Source: Aphanomyces cochlioides (Eukaryota > Oomycota > Saprolegniomycetes > Saprolegniales > Verrucalvaceae). Taken from it: a stretch of DNA of 64,000 nucleotides. The stretch spans positions 1,798,001 to 1,862,000 of the forward strand of contig JAHQRK010000007.1 of NCBI GenBank assembly GCA_019828595.1. Reading direction: 5' to 3'. This document shows positions 23,054-35,000 of this stretch, piece after piece. The notes beneath the pieces are model-generated. The model worked only from the letters and a program-made list of their open reading frames with translations, made no database searches and was not told where the DNA came from. The first letter of the stretch is position 1. Each line of letters opens with the position of its first letter. The translations under genes were made by a program, and so were the position numbers.

Positions 23054-23846
23054 ATGGCATCAAACATTGCACCTCAACGTCGTTGAATGCTTGTTCTGAA
23101 GAAATGGCTCCAAGTATGGTACTTGGCCACGACTAGCGACGAGCCCGACGAAGTTGACGATGTCAATACTGATGTGACCGTAACTGTCCACGTCCAAGGA
23201 GATAAACCCGAGCAGATCGCCAAGTCTCTCGGTCATCATTACTTCCACAATCAATCGTATCCACCCCCCCCTCCTCAGGGATGCTTTGGCCAGGTAAAAT
23301 CTGTCGAGTGGATACGGTTTCTTGCTTGCAAACTTGTAGGAGGGAACATTTGTCCAGCTCTACATCGCAGATACCTCGTGGGTCGATCTATTGCGGGCGA
23401 ACAATGCACATCTAGTCGGTTTGGTTGTTTCACCAGTCTGTGGCAAAGATTGCTGCATCGTGGACGTTGTCCTGCCTGGACAAGGTCCTTCAAGACGGTG
23501 TCATTTAGGTCAACGCTACGTACGTGAACCTCAATCTTTCTCGTGGATTTTATCCATCTGATGTTCTCCCTGGATTAGTTGAGGGCCATCTTACTTGAGG
23601 AATTCCAAGCCATGCAATCCAAACTTCATGCTCTTCCCATCTCTGAGCATTAATATCGCATTGGAGAGCACGTTCGTTCACCCATCCTGCACCAAACTGG
23701 TCCGCTCTGGCGAGAATTCAGTAGAGGGGACCCATTTACCCATGTGATTCTGGCTTGGTTTCAAGGAAGAGCTCATCTTACTTCACTGCAAGCTCTCCTT
23801 CTTCTCTGGGTGGTCGAACTGTTGCGTGCTGGTCGTTGATGACAAG
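23054..23846 (+). CDS. Unrecognised multi-exon gene, possibly with a premature stop
   Basis: Head to head with the ankyrin-pseudokinase, 86 bp apart. ATG 23054 (MASNIAPQR), then an intron of about 35 nt to WYLATTSDEPDEVDDVNTD and a polyproline end. A GTAAAATC...TTGTAG intron (about 23294-23338) leads to EGTFVQLYIADTSWVDLLRA, HLVGLVVSPVCGKDCC and IVDVVLPGQ. After a short intron come VNATYVNLNLSRGFYPSDVL, then EEFQAMQSKLHALPISEH. A TAA at 23650-23652 interrupts this frame, after which it continues as YRIGEHVRSPILHQTG and ends near 23846. The gene may therefore end at 23652, hide an unresolved intron, or be a pseudogene. No family recognised. Confidence 0.4.
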
Positions 23847-23849
23847 TCG

Positions 23850-25042
23850 CGCGCAATTTGTAGTCCAAGTTGAAGTGTGAAGAGTTGTCAAAATATACTT
23901 TGGTCAAAATAAATTGATTAGCTAATCGCTCATGGAATGTTCATCAACCGAGTATGCGCACCCAGAAACCCCAGACCCAGATGAATCAAGCTGTAATGCC
24001 TATCAGGAGGAATAAACATGCACGTCTGGCCTAGTGAATGAGCAAACCGTGGTAGAGAAATGTGTCTTGCCTGCCATACATCAGTCCAAAAGAATTTTCA
24101 ACAAACGGCACGTCGTCGGTTTGTACGGCAAACCTCATGGTTAACCCCTTGGGCAGTCATACAAAAACGACCGATTCTCACTGTCGAAAGTTCTCCTGGC
24201 AAAATCTCTACGCGGTGTGTCTTTGTCCGTCTTTTCGCGACGCAGGTGTATCTCTATCGAGTCCGACCATCGACTTCCAACGGGAGGAGGAGATTAACCT
24301 CATGTGAGACCAAAAATGTGGTCGGACAGTCATGTGAACCTTGAAAATCGCCAATCTATCACCACATGATACGTACATCGAGGCAGATCTTGGGGATATC
24401 CGAGGGCATCCCTTCATGACGTTGTTTCCTTTATCTGTAGATGCCACTGGCGTGTCTATGTTGCCGCAAGCTGGAGCTTTCCTCCAAGCATCCGTGTACA
24501 TCATTGGATGCATCGGACATTTTAATTGGTCAAAATATTGTGAATTCCGTCCAAATTTGCCAATTTCAGGCGATATTTCCAATCTCCTGGAAATCGTCCG
24601 GACAATGTGATTGGCTAAAAATAATTTTACTATCATTTGATTGGCTGAAAACTGACCTATGTTTGTGATAGAAAAGCTGCAAATCTCACGTCATCTCTAC
24701 GACTCTGAACAACCTTCCAGAGCGACCCCACCTCGAAGAGAATTCCATGTTATTCAGCGCTCCTCACGCTGAGCGTAAAACGAGTGGAGAAGCCTCTGGC
24801 CTCGCCAGCGTAGCGACGAAACGTCGTCGATTTCGTGTACCAATCAAACGTCAAAATAACCTTCTAAAATTGATATTCATATTATATTTCGGAGGTCTGG
24901 CGATTTGCCGGCGGTTGATTCAACCAATCGCCGGAGGAATTTTGCACAATATACAAAATAAGAAATCTCAGCCAATCAAGTGGCATATTTTGATTTGCCG
25001 TTTCGCATTTTGTCATTTTGCAATTTCTTCTGTGGCGCACAG
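23850..25042. other. Long spacer with a CCAAT-rich promoter half
   Basis: The first part (about 23850-24500) has short overlapping open frames on both strands, none convincing. The second part is AT-rich and holds several ATTGGC/CCAAT boxes ahead of the aromatic hydroxylase gene, listed separately. Confidence 0.4.
24528..24982. promoter_or_regulatory. Repeated CCAAT boxes upstream of the aromatic hydroxylase
   Basis: Six CCAAT-type sites occur in both orientations: AATTGGTCAAAAT near 24533, TGATTGGCTAAAAAT near 24608, TGATTGGCTGAAAA near 24638, CCAATCAAACG near 24841, CCAATCGCC near 24924 and GCCAATCAAG near 24973. The last is about 60 bp before the start codon. NF-Y (CBF) is the known reader of CCAAT boxes. 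Its role here is inferred. Confidence 0.45.
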
Positions 25043-26788
25043 ATGCTTTTCCGATCACGTTTCGCTGCCGCCGGCCGCCATGCCTTGCGCCAAAGCCGCC
25101 TCGCAACGCCTTCTGCAACCCATGCCATTCGTAGCAGATTTTCTCCAGCTTTGGTATGCCATACGTCTCCCAATGCGCAGTTCTTGCACGCATTTTCGAC
25201 CACGCGTGAATTGGAAAAGCCGAAAACATCGGTGCTCTTGGAGACTCAAGATTTTCCAGGCTCGTTGCAAGACGTGTTGAAATTTTTCTGGAAGCATGAT
25301 GTCAATATGGCACGCATTGAATCACGTCCTACCAAGGGACCCGCCCCCGACTACGCCTTTTACATTGACTTTGATGGCCGTCCGGGTGAACCTTCCGTTG
25401 ATGCCTTGCTCACTGACTTGAAGCGTCACTGCAAACAAATTCTTGTCTTGAACGACAAGAAAGGTGTGTCGTGGATTCGGAATTTGTTTGATGTTTTCGT
25501 CCTAGTTCCATGGTTTCCACGCAAAATCAACGATTTGGACCTGACTGTCAAGGTGAATACTCATCATGCAGCGCAGACTTATTTCAAAATTAGACGTTGG
25601 ACGCTGGAGAAGAACTTGAATCGGATCACCCTGGTTTTCACGTAAGAGGATTTGGTGTGTGAATTTCCTAAGTTGTTCTTTTAGGACCCAGTGTACCGAG
25701 CACGCCGTGACCAATTGACTGATATTGCAGTCAACTTCCGCCAAGGCCAGTCCATCCCTCGCATTGACTACACTCCTGACGAGGTAAGAACTTTCGTTGA
25801 GATCTCGATCTTAGTTGTGGAATTTAGACCAGGACTTGGGGTATTGTCTACGAACGCATGCAAGACATGTGGGCCAAATACGCCTGCGACGAATTCAAAT
25901 ACATTTTGCCGCTTCTTGAAAGTAACTGCGGCTACGCCAAAGACAACATCCCCCAAGCTCAGGATATTTCTGATTTCTTGAAGGAATGCACAGGTACAAA
26001 TTCCATCCTTGGCGCATGTATTAAATGGTTGCGCAGGCTTCACTTTGCGCCCAGTCGCTGGCTTGTTGTCCTCGCGTGACTTTCTGAACGGTTTGGCATT
26101 TCGAGTCTTCTTCTCCACTCAGGTATATCTTTCTGCATTCTCATCCATAACTTTATTGGTAGTATTTGCGTCACCACTCTGTGCCATTGTACACACCAGA
26201 ACCTGACATTTGCCATGAATTGATGGGCCATGCGCCAATGTTTGCTGTACGACTCAAATTTGTACTGCCCAAACTCGAGCTTCTTCGATAGGATCCTGAT
26301 TTTGCTGACTTCTCCCATGAAATTGGTCTCGCATCTTTGGGTGCTTCAGATGAAGAAATTGAACGCTTGGCTACGTGCTACTGGTTCTCTGTCGAGTTCG
26401 GTGTGTGCATGCAAAATGGGCAGAAGAAGGTTTATCCTTGATGAAACACGAAAAAGCTGACTCTATCTATGGCTAGGCCTATGGTGCTGGTCTGCTTTCC
26501 AGCTTTGGTGAGCTAGAGTATGCCTGCTCTCCTACACGCCCTGCTGGTGGCGAAGAGAAATTCCCTGAATACCGCCCATGGGACCCTTTCCAAGCCGCCA
26601 AGCAAAAATACCCCATCACTACCTACCAACCAGTGTACTACGTGGCTGAAAGCCTCGCGGATGCTAAAGCTCGCATGCGCGAATTCACGGAAGATATGAA
26701 GAAGCCTTTCTACGCCCGCTACAACCCTTACCAACAAACTATCTCCGTTGACCGAGCTGTTTCTGTTGAGTCCAAGAAGCTCTATTAA
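25043..26788 (+). CDS. PAH: Phenylalanine-4-hydroxylase-type aromatic amino acid hydroxylase
   Basis: Iron- and pterin-dependent enzyme converting phenylalanine to tyrosine. ATG 25043 opens a long Arg/Ala/Ser-rich, acid-poor presequence ([20 protein letters not shown]...), strongly suggestive of mitochondrial import. An ACT regulatory domain follows ([20 protein letters not shown]). The catalytic domain, in several exons, has [51 protein letters not shown] with GH next (the two iron His), and [11 protein letters not shown] (the iron Glu). It ends VESKKLY at 26788. About eight introns of roughly 45-50 nt give a protein of some 455 residues, close to animal PAH. Phe, Tyr and Trp hydroxylases are hard to separate by eye, and PAH is the most likely. 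Confidence 0.88.
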
Positions 26789-27265
26789 ATGGCACAATAA
26801 TGTAAATGCCGTGTCGTCCTTGGCATAATTCATGCGTGTCATATATGTGCTCGAGTAGGCTCCACATGCACCGACAACTTCGAGCACTTCACCCTGGATC
26901 GTGTGCTCTCAGATCATTGAGCATGGTAGCTAAATGAAACCAAAATCTGCTTGATGGACTACACCGAGGAGCAAACGTTGTCTTGTTGCAGTCTCGTGGT
27001 TGACTTTTAACGGCACCAGCTCGTAGAGGTCACGATCCAGTCATGCACCCTTCCCTTCAGTGGTCTCTCAGTATGAGATCATCAAAGTTCAATCCTCCTA
27101 TCGTCTTGGTCCTGAGGATCCGATCATTGACTACCGTCATCATGATGTTGCACCTGTTCTCGTCTGAATTGATTGATGCAACTTGAATCGGCATGAAAGA
27201 TTTCGATCTTTGCAAGACGGGACGCGTGTAACAGTTACAATATTTCGTTCGATCTCGAAAGGACA
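26789..27265. other. Spacer without a clear gene
   Basis: The 3' UTR of the hydroxylase and the promoter of the acidic ankyrin gene are expected here. A short plus-strand coding-like piece near 27065-27165 (SQYEIIKVQSSYRLGPEDPI) could be a stray or unresolved exon. Nothing else was found. Confidence 0.3.
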
Positions 27266-28930
27266 ATGAACAATGACGGCGACACGATTGAATCACCTGA
27301 AGGCCCCACAGTTGAAAAAGAGCTGGTAAGCTGACGTTAGTGAGGCCCACATATACTTGGTCAACAGGAGGGTGAGGAGATTCAAAGCGACGTTCCATGG
27401 ACAACAGATGACGACAACGACGGAGTCGAGGATGATGAGGAGGCAGACGATGAAATCGGGTTCAACTTGGACACACTAGAAGAAGTCAAAGACGAAGAAA
27501 GCCTTTCAGACAATGCCGACAATGACGGGGACGAAAAGGAACCAGACCAAGGAACTAAAGACGTAAAGGATGCTGCATCAAATGACGCCCCTGCTGATGT
27601 ACAGGAAGATATCATGTCCGACGAAAACGCAGAACGTGAAGCCGACAAACAAGAGAAGGCCCACGATAAGCCACGTAGCAAAGTACGAAGATCAACTTTA
27701 CAATGTTCCATTGGTGTCTAGAAATCGAAGCATCGCAAGGTGAAGACCCCAGAACCAGATACGAAGAAAGCAGCAGATGAGCAAGCAAAACCAAAGAAGA
27801 AGGCGCCACGGAGAGATCGCTCCCCGCCCCGGGACGGCTTCTTCAAGAAGGAACGTGAATACATTGCGCTCAGCATGAAGAAAATGCGTGCGATTCGACG
27901 GAAAGCTCCAGTCCAAGTTCGCATTTTGACCGAACCACGTAAAATCCTCTCCCCCATGGACAAATACGTGTGCGCTCCTGCTGAACCTGGTACAATTGCA
28001 ATCCTGCCGCAGCATCACAACTCCTCTCTCAGTGTGCAGTGATATCTTTTGGTCATCCATGAAAAATGACATGATTCGACTTCGCCATCTCGTCAAAGTT
28101 GAAGGCATTTCAGTTCACAACACGTTGGATCCTTGGCTGGTACGCTTCGACTCGAGAGAGAAACCAGAACTGACTGCTTTTTGAGTAGATGCACCAAACT
28201 CCGTTGCATTGGTGCGACTTGTGTTTCTACTTCGCGTTTGACTTTGAAACTCCAGGGCTGCCAAAGGTGGCGCTGTCGAAGCAATTGAATTTCTTCTCGA
28301 GTGCGGCGCTGATGTGTACAAGAAAGATGATGTACGTCTCCACTGACAAAGAATGCCTCTGACGAGTCAAATGTAGAACGGAAGCATTCCCTTGTACACT
28401 CAAATCGTCTCGCACTGGCTAATGAGCGCCATGTCGTAGACACTTGGCATGTTGGGCTGGTCATACGCAAGCTGCCATGGCACTCCTTCGTGCTGGAGAT
28501 CTTAAAGACCTCTTGATTGCCGATTACGATGTTGCTAGAGCTAGCTCGGTCCATTGATCATATTATTCTGTAGGCAAATTTGAATGCGCTGGAATGGGCT
28601 CGGGTCCGACAACATACACAGTGCGTGGCAGACTTGGACAAGGTAAGACAACTGCCAGCTGCATGATGGGTAAGTCTTGGTTAGTTTTGCGACAGCGTGT
28701 GGCTGCCCAAGTTTGTGGCGGATTTGATTTGGAAAATCATCTCCAAGACGAAAATGAAGACAGCCGAGGAGAAAGCCCGAGAAGAAAAAATTGCACGAGA
28801 GCGTGCCGAATTTAAACGACTTCAAGAATTGGCCGAGCAAGCCAAAGCTGCAGCGCAAATGGGTCAAGCTGTGCACTTGGACTCGAGCGTTGCAACTAAA
28901 ATCACGTTTTCAGCCTTGACCAAAGAGTAA
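27266..28930 (+). CDS. Acidic ankyrin-repeat protein
   Basis: ATG 27266 (MNNDGDTIESPEGPTVEKEL) begins an Asp/Glu-rich N-terminus of about 130 residues. A basic stretch with PKKKAPRRDRSPPRDG (nuclear-localisation or SR-like) and FFKKEREYIALSMKKMRAIR follow. Short exons then carry an ankyrin core: WSSMKNDMIRLRHLVKVEG, MHQTPLHWAAKGGAVEAIEF with LLECGADVYKKDD after it, NGSIPLY and AAMALLRAGDLKDLLIADYD. The final exon is a Lys/Glu/Ala helix (EEKAREEKIARERAEFKRLQ) ending SALTKE at 28930. Seven or so introns. The charge pattern suggests a nuclear scaffold. No catalytic domain was found. Some exon borders between 28020 and 28690 are tentative. Confidence 0.6.
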
Positions 28931-30045
28931 ATAAACTTTGGAACTTATGCATTGCCTCTGCCTCTGTCCCACTACATTGAGTGGCAGCAGGTCATACAAG
29001 CATCGATCTCTGTGTCTCTGCGTGAGCTCCCGACAAGCCATGGTAGCCCGTGCTACAGCCCAATTTAAATGGAACATCTTCATCATTTGTTACGAACTGG
29101 TGAGCAAACGCCAACGCGGAATTGATCACGAATACGATTTCGTCTCTCGGGAGATCACAATTGTGGCTGCGAAGACGTGTCAACGATCGTCCATGTCAAC
29201 AGCTACGAGTGTGAATGGTTATCAGGAATCGATGACGAGACGTTCACTTTGACCTTGTCCACTCGAATGGACAGTGGTGAAGGTTTGGCCTAAACTGACT
29301 GCTCAAAGGAGATCTGCTTGAGCCACAAGATTGACGATGCAGAGCGCTCGACAATTCCTGAAGCATCAAACAGATTAGCGATTACAGGCCTGCTGAATTA
29401 CGAGGTGAATCTCGACTTGATGCATCTCATAGAACTCGCCATGCCCGCGTCGATATCGTATTATGCATTGAGATTTCCTAACATTCACCGCCGTGGTTAT
29501 TCTCAATCTCTGGCATAACTTAGTCCTCTACAATAAAAATTGTGATCACCAGAAGGAAAAATCTTGTTCCTCTTAATGTTGAGACCTTCTCGATGAGAAA
29601 ATGATCGCTATCGATGTAACTACGGAGAGGAATGTGAGAATTCCGTGACATCGTGTGCCTTTGCCGAGACTCCACCAAACGACTCCATCGTAGATGGACA
29701 GCTTGCGTCGCTGGCTATTGGAAGAGTAGTCCAATAGCGCAGTATAAGGACATAAATGGTGGATTCTAGAGCCAACGTTAAGTCGGAGACAGGATCAACT
29801 TGGGTAATGCACGAAGCAATACCCGTTTCTTCGGGTGTAAGGCGTCTTCACCTCATTTGATGTCGAACAAGCAAGAAATCAACATAGTTGGGTAATCTGT
29901 ACTGACGACTGTTCATCAAGGGCGAATGAATCGATTTGACTTGTGTTCTGTTGAGTTGTTGTTCGAAGTTGAATCGTCAGCCTTAATTTTCTTTTCGAAA
30001 TCTATCGACAGTTCATTCTCAAAAAGGACGCCACGCACCAACATC
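28931..30045. other. Region with unjoined coding-like fragments
   Basis: Plus-strand pieces such as MVARATAQFKWNIFIICYEL (about 29040), EDVSTIVHVNSYECEWLSGI continuing to GEGLA (stop near 29293) and SNRLAITGLLNYEVNLDLMH (about 29367-29430) read like protein, but frames change between them and no start is clear. This could be a decayed gene or an intron-rich gene I failed to resolve. The last 500 bp, before the BT1 transporter, hold no gene that I see. Confidence 0.3.
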
Positions 30046-31826
30046 ATGCCTTCCAAGAACGCCACGCAAGGCAACGCGCGGTTGAGTGTGACTTTGTCCG
30101 AAATGTACGAGGACGCGAGCTCTCCGCAACAAACTACGAGCCTGGCATCAGGCGATCCGCTCGTTCTCTGGTCGAAAGATGCGCTCGGAATTGTCATCCA
30201 GTATACAGCCGTGGGGATTCTTCTCCATAGCATTTCTAGCCTTGGTCAAGCATTCTTTGGCAGCTACCTTCAGGTGGATCCAACTCTAGTGCAGACGTAT
30301 GCTGTCATTGTTGGCTTTGGATGGTACTTGAAGGTCTTCTTTGGAGTCATCTCTGACTGTTTTCCACTCATGGGCTATCGTCGCAAAAGCTACATGATTC
30401 TTGGATGGGCCATTACGTTTGTTTGCATGGTCGTCATGGCGGCCATTCCCTTTGGTGATCCATACTGCCGAGACACAAGCTTGTGCCAAATTCCCCAAGA
30501 TAACCTCACGTCAGATGAGTTGCAGCGCGCGTTCAATTTCAATGCTCCGTCCAGAGGATCGCCTTTCATCGTGCTAACGTTGTTGCTCAGCTTTGGGTAC
30601 GTCATGACAGTGTGCGCGTCCGACGCCCTCGTCTTACAGTACGCACGACGAGAGCCGATTGAAATTCGAGGACGCACGCAATGCATGGTGTATGGCGTCC
30701 GTGAATTTGCTGGAGCTTTTGCAGTCGTCCTTGTTGGTGTCTTCTTGAACGGTCCGTCGTATCAAGGGTCATTTTCGTTTGAGATCAAACCGAATGCTAT
30801 GTATGGGATCTTGTGTGTCCCTAGCGGTCTTGCTCTCTTCAACTCGATCTTTTTAATCAATGAAGCACGTTCGGACAACGTCCCGCCACGGATTTACTTT
30901 CAAGGTACGCTCCTTGTCGCTGCTATGGTGACTTTATCTCCGTAGGACTTTGGGAACTGGTGCAAAAGAGAGTGACGTGGCAGCTTTGCCTCTTTCTCAT
31001 GGTGATCAATTTGTTTTCCAACTTCAATGCTGGACCAGCGTTTCAAGCTGCTTTTGTGTGGGCCAACGTAACTGCATGGAATTACATCAGCTTGGCCATT
31101 GCTTCGAGCATTGTTTGGTCGTTTGCCGTCTTTTCGGTTGGTCGGTGGGGTCTTCAATGGAATTGGAGATGGCTCATTGGTATTGCCGTGCTCCTCTCGA
31201 TCTCTCTTGAAGCTCTCGCAACCCTGTTGATAATCTGGGACCGTACGCGCAACGAATGGATATTCACGGCTTTACTCCTTTTCGATTCGATCCCGATAGC
31301 TTTGCAGTAATTGCTTCAGACGTACACGTCCTCGATGCCTCACATTCCATCGTAGGTTCACTGTGTCTTTCTTTTGTGGCGCTGAAATTTCAGACATCGG
31401 CAATGAAGGTATAAGCACCAAGTTTAATGTACTCACTGACAAATGAGAATAGGTGCGGTGTATGGACTTCTCATGACAATTCAAAACATCATGCCACCAT
31501 TCACATCCGTCTTCAACTCGTGGCTCTCGTCGTGCTTCCGTGCTGACTTATCGACCGACAATTCCCATGCCCGGTCTCAAGTCACGACTCTCTTTGCTAT
31601 TTCATGCGGCATTCGGTTGCTCTCGCTTCTCTCTCTGTTCCTCTTGCCGTCGCAAAAGCGAGCTGTTCAAAACCTCAAGCGTTACGGCGGCTCGAATGCA
31701 CTCGCGGCGGGAATCGTCATCGCTGCTGTATTTGCTTGCTTTGCCTTCGCAATCCTTGCCAACTTGCTATCAATCTTCCCATCCACGAGCTGTCTCTGGA
31801 TTGCCGGTGGATCGGGTTGCCCTTAG
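30046..31826 (+). CDS. Folate-biopterin transporter (BT1/FBT) family membrane protein
   Basis: Polytopic transporter of about 550 residues. ATG 30046 (MPSKNATQGNARLSVTLSEM) is preferred, though an in-frame ATG at 29926 would add 40 residues. Conserved-looking family segments are YAVIVGFGWYLKVFFGVISD, GYRRKSYMILGW, VCASDALVLQYARREP and RGRTQCMVYGVREFAGAFAV. Three introns were placed near 30905-30944, 31308-31354 and 31408-31453. The second and third yield FTVSFFCGAEISDIGNEGAV. Around eleven or twelve membrane helices are visible. It ends GGSGCP at 31826. BT1 transporters are expanded in oomycetes and in other lineages carry folates, biopterin or S-adenosylmethionine. The substrate here is unknown. 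Confidence 0.8.
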
Positions 31827-31856
31827 AACATCCATCGTGCTTTGCTGAAGTCCTCT

Positions 31857-31924
31857 GCCGGATAATATGCATTATCCGGATAATAAATATCCGCGTACGG
31901 ATAATAAATATTATCCGGATAGCC
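31857..31924. promoter_or_regulatory. Dense CCGGATAA/TTATCCGG array upstream of the ABC transporter
   Basis: Within 68 bp there are GCCGGATAAT, ATTATCCGGATAATAA, AATATCCG, TACGGATAATAA and ATTATCCGGATAG. Together they form overlapping direct and inverted copies. The array lies between the BT1 stop (31826) and the ABC transporter coding region (about 32089). It is the densest occurrence of the motif in the window. Confidence 0.6.
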
Positions 31925-32088
31925 AAATTGGTTTTCAAGATTTGGTCAAAGAAAGAAGACGACGATGGAGAGAGTCGTGTGGCCAAAGTACTGTGCGCAG
32001 ATGAACTGCTCGGTGCCACTGGCTTCTGACGGTAAAAGATCTTAGACGCCTTCTTTGACGTCACGGTAAAGGGTTCAGCTTTCTCCTG

Positions 32089-35000
32089 ATGCTGCTTCTG
32101 ATGCGTCGCATGGATATTTTGCTTCATCAACCCCACCTTGTGCGAGGATCGCAACAATATGGCTTGATCAAATACGTCCTGGCTGTCACACTGGCATCCC
32201 TCCACCTCTCTTTTGTAGTTGTCAAGTATTTCTACCATCTCACGATCACTCCTTCCGATGTATGAAACTCATCCTTGCAGCATTCAATGTCATCAATTTG
32301 TGTTGTAGGCATTACGAGCCGTCATTCATTTGTTCGTTTGGACGACGTATGTTGTCATGATGGCTCAATTCCCCCACCGAGCGGACACTCTGTCAATTCG
32401 ACTGGGTTTTATCGTCCAAGCTGGTTTTGCGTTGTCGCATGCGCATAAAATCACATCGATTGCAACTTCAGTCTCGAGCTGCATTGATTTAGTGACAGTC
32501 TTCGTGGCTTTGCTCGTGCTTGCACCGTCAACTCAGCCATTTGTTGCATCTGACGGCAAGACAAGTCCCTTGGATGTGTCGTCTTACATCGGCCGCCTCT
32601 TGTACGATTGGATTTCACCATTTGTTTCCCTCGGCTTGAGAAGGCGATTTGAAATGGAAGATGTACCGCCATTGCCAGTTACGGACCGTACCGCGAGCCA
32701 CACATTCCAAGTTGCTCTTTTGCAAGAACGGCGCGCTGCATCACCCTCTTTTCTCCGTCTATTGATGCGATTGTATGGTTTTGAAGTGCTTGGCTTTGGT
32801 TTGTGGTCCTCATGCAACAAGTTCCTCTCACTGACAAGCCCTTACTTGATCAAGGTAGAACTCCATGCATTTCATCAGGCACTCTCGTCTCTTTGTAGAA
32901 ATTCCTTGAGTGGTCCAGCAACGCAGCACCATCGTCGTCTACAGGTTTTCTCCTGGCAGGTTTGATCTGCCTCCAAGCCATTCTGTCGGCGTTTTCAGGC
33001 TCGCAATACGGTGCACCATCCAAACTATAAGTTGTCGTCTTATGGAATCTGTCCTAGGTTTGGCCTGGTCTCGCTTTGACTTGCGCTTACGAGCTGGTCT
33101 CATGGCAGCGATTTATGGCCGCACTTTAGAATTAACATTGCACGAGAAGACGGTGATTGGCATGGGCAAAATCACAAACTACATCTCGGTCGACTTGGGG
33201 CGTCTTGTTGGCATGCCAGGGAGTGTCTTTGACATGGTTCTTATTCCCCTCGAGGTAGAAATCTTCCATGGTGCTCTCAAAGTGCCCCTTTTGTAGATCA
33301 TAGTCGCCCTCGTGCTCTTGTCCCACGAGGTTTCATACGCTTTTATCGCTGGGTTGGTTGTCTTGGCCATTATGCTACCACTGCAGACGTGGCTTGGTCG
33401 TCAGCTCCAGACAATCACGAGCGACATGCTGCGATACCGCGACGAACGTGTTGAACTGACCTCTGAAACACTCAGTGGAATTCGAGTTCTAAAGGTAAAA
33501 CCGACATCAGCATGGAGCTTTCAAGTAAAGTTGCTTTGTCGTAGCTTTTGGCGTGGATCGAGCATTTCCTGAGCAAAATGCGCGTGAGCCGTACGTTGGA
33601 GATGGGTCGTCTCGGCTCTCGCAAATACCTAGACGCGCTCTGTGTCGTCTTTTGGGCGTCGACTCCAGTGATCGTTCAGTCGTCAGTCTTCCTCACTGTG
33701 ATATATTCTGGCCATGACTTGACTGCTGCGAATGCGTTTGTCGCGATTGCGCTCCTCGATCGACTTATCTTTCCAATGAACTACTTCCCCTGGATCATCA
33801 ATGGCTTCCTCGAAGCGCGCGTCTCGGCGTTGCGTCTCCGCGAGTTCCTCTTCGCCCCACTTGAGCCATTGACTCCGCCACCTCGACCATCCACAACATG
33901 CTTATGGCATCAATGCACGTTTGCTTGGCAGTCTCAAGACACGACGTCGGACTCCCAAACAGCGAGTTTGTTGGCCCACGACAGCTTGCAATTTCAATGT
34001 CATTTGGATCATTTCCAACTCGATGCTGGTCAAATGCACGTGCTTGTTGGCGCGACTGGCGCCGGCAAGACGTCAATGCTCCTTGCACTCCTTGGCGAAA
34101 TGCCCCTCGTGGAAGGCAAGCGGATCGGCTCCCCTCGTGTCATTTCATACGCCCCTCAAGTCCCGTGGCTCTACGCTGCTTCTATCCGAGAAAACATTAC
34201 AATGGAAGCCAACGACGCTGAAATTGATTCCAAGCTTTACCGCCAAGTCCTTGCTGCAGTTGCGCTTGACCATGACCTCTCCAAGCATCCCCAAGGCGAC
34301 CAGGCCATTTTGAGCGATCAAGGAGCCAACATGAGTGGCGGCCAACGAGCTCGTCTTGGACTTGCGCGTGCGCTCTACCAGCGCGCCGACCTCTACCTTT
34401 TGGACGATGTGATAAGCAGTCTGGACGTCAAGACAGCTGCTCATGTGCTCCAGGCGGCTTTTGCAGTCGTCCCGCCGCAAGCTACGATCGTTCTAGCGAC
34501 GCATTCGATCCATCTGCTCGAGAACATTGAACGCCCGTATTCCATCCTCGTCGTGGACAATGGCCGCGTCGTCGAAGTGGGTTCCCATGCCGAATTGATT
34601 GCTGACCTCAATTCTCGTTTTGCCACGATGCTCTCAACTTCAGGAGGTTCTTCTGCTCGCCATAAAGCTGCAGAAGACGATAAAGAGCACGACGATGCTA
34701 CATCCACAGAAGCCAAAGCCACCAACGAAGAGCATCGTGAAGTCGGCGCAGTGCCAGCTTGGGTAAGCTCTCCTCTTGAATTGATTACTCTAATCGTCGA
34801 GACTGGCTCGTAGATGTGGTGGCATTACTTGAGCTCCATGGGCCTCTTCGTCCTCGCTCTCCTTGTTGTCTCGGTCGTTCTCATGCAGCTTTCCCGCAAT
34901 GGCCTTGACTTCTGGATCGCATCCTACACGTCGACGCACGCCATCACTCCGCTGGCATTTGCGCATGGAGTCGTTGTCATAACTGCCGTCAATATTGTCG

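Noticed and set aside
23087..23527. A single long frame read straight through as one protein
   Set aside because: Its second half uses a wrong frame. Splicing at about 23294-23338 gives a much more protein-like continuation.
24060..24344. Plus-strand open frame with a CxxCH motif that might suggest a c-type cytochrome
   Set aside because: A single CLACH in a short frame with no other cytochrome feature, no transit peptide and overlapping frames is best explained by chance.
29318..29518. A weak resemblance to TATA-binding protein in EVNLDLMHLIELAM
   Set aside because: Only a few residues match, the conserved core does not follow in any frame, and the resemblance is no better than chance.
31717..32238. 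Minus-strand 173-codon open frame with repeated Ile/Arg
   Set aside because: It runs across the CCGGATAA array, whose repeats create the IIRI pattern, and over the ABC transporter's first exon.
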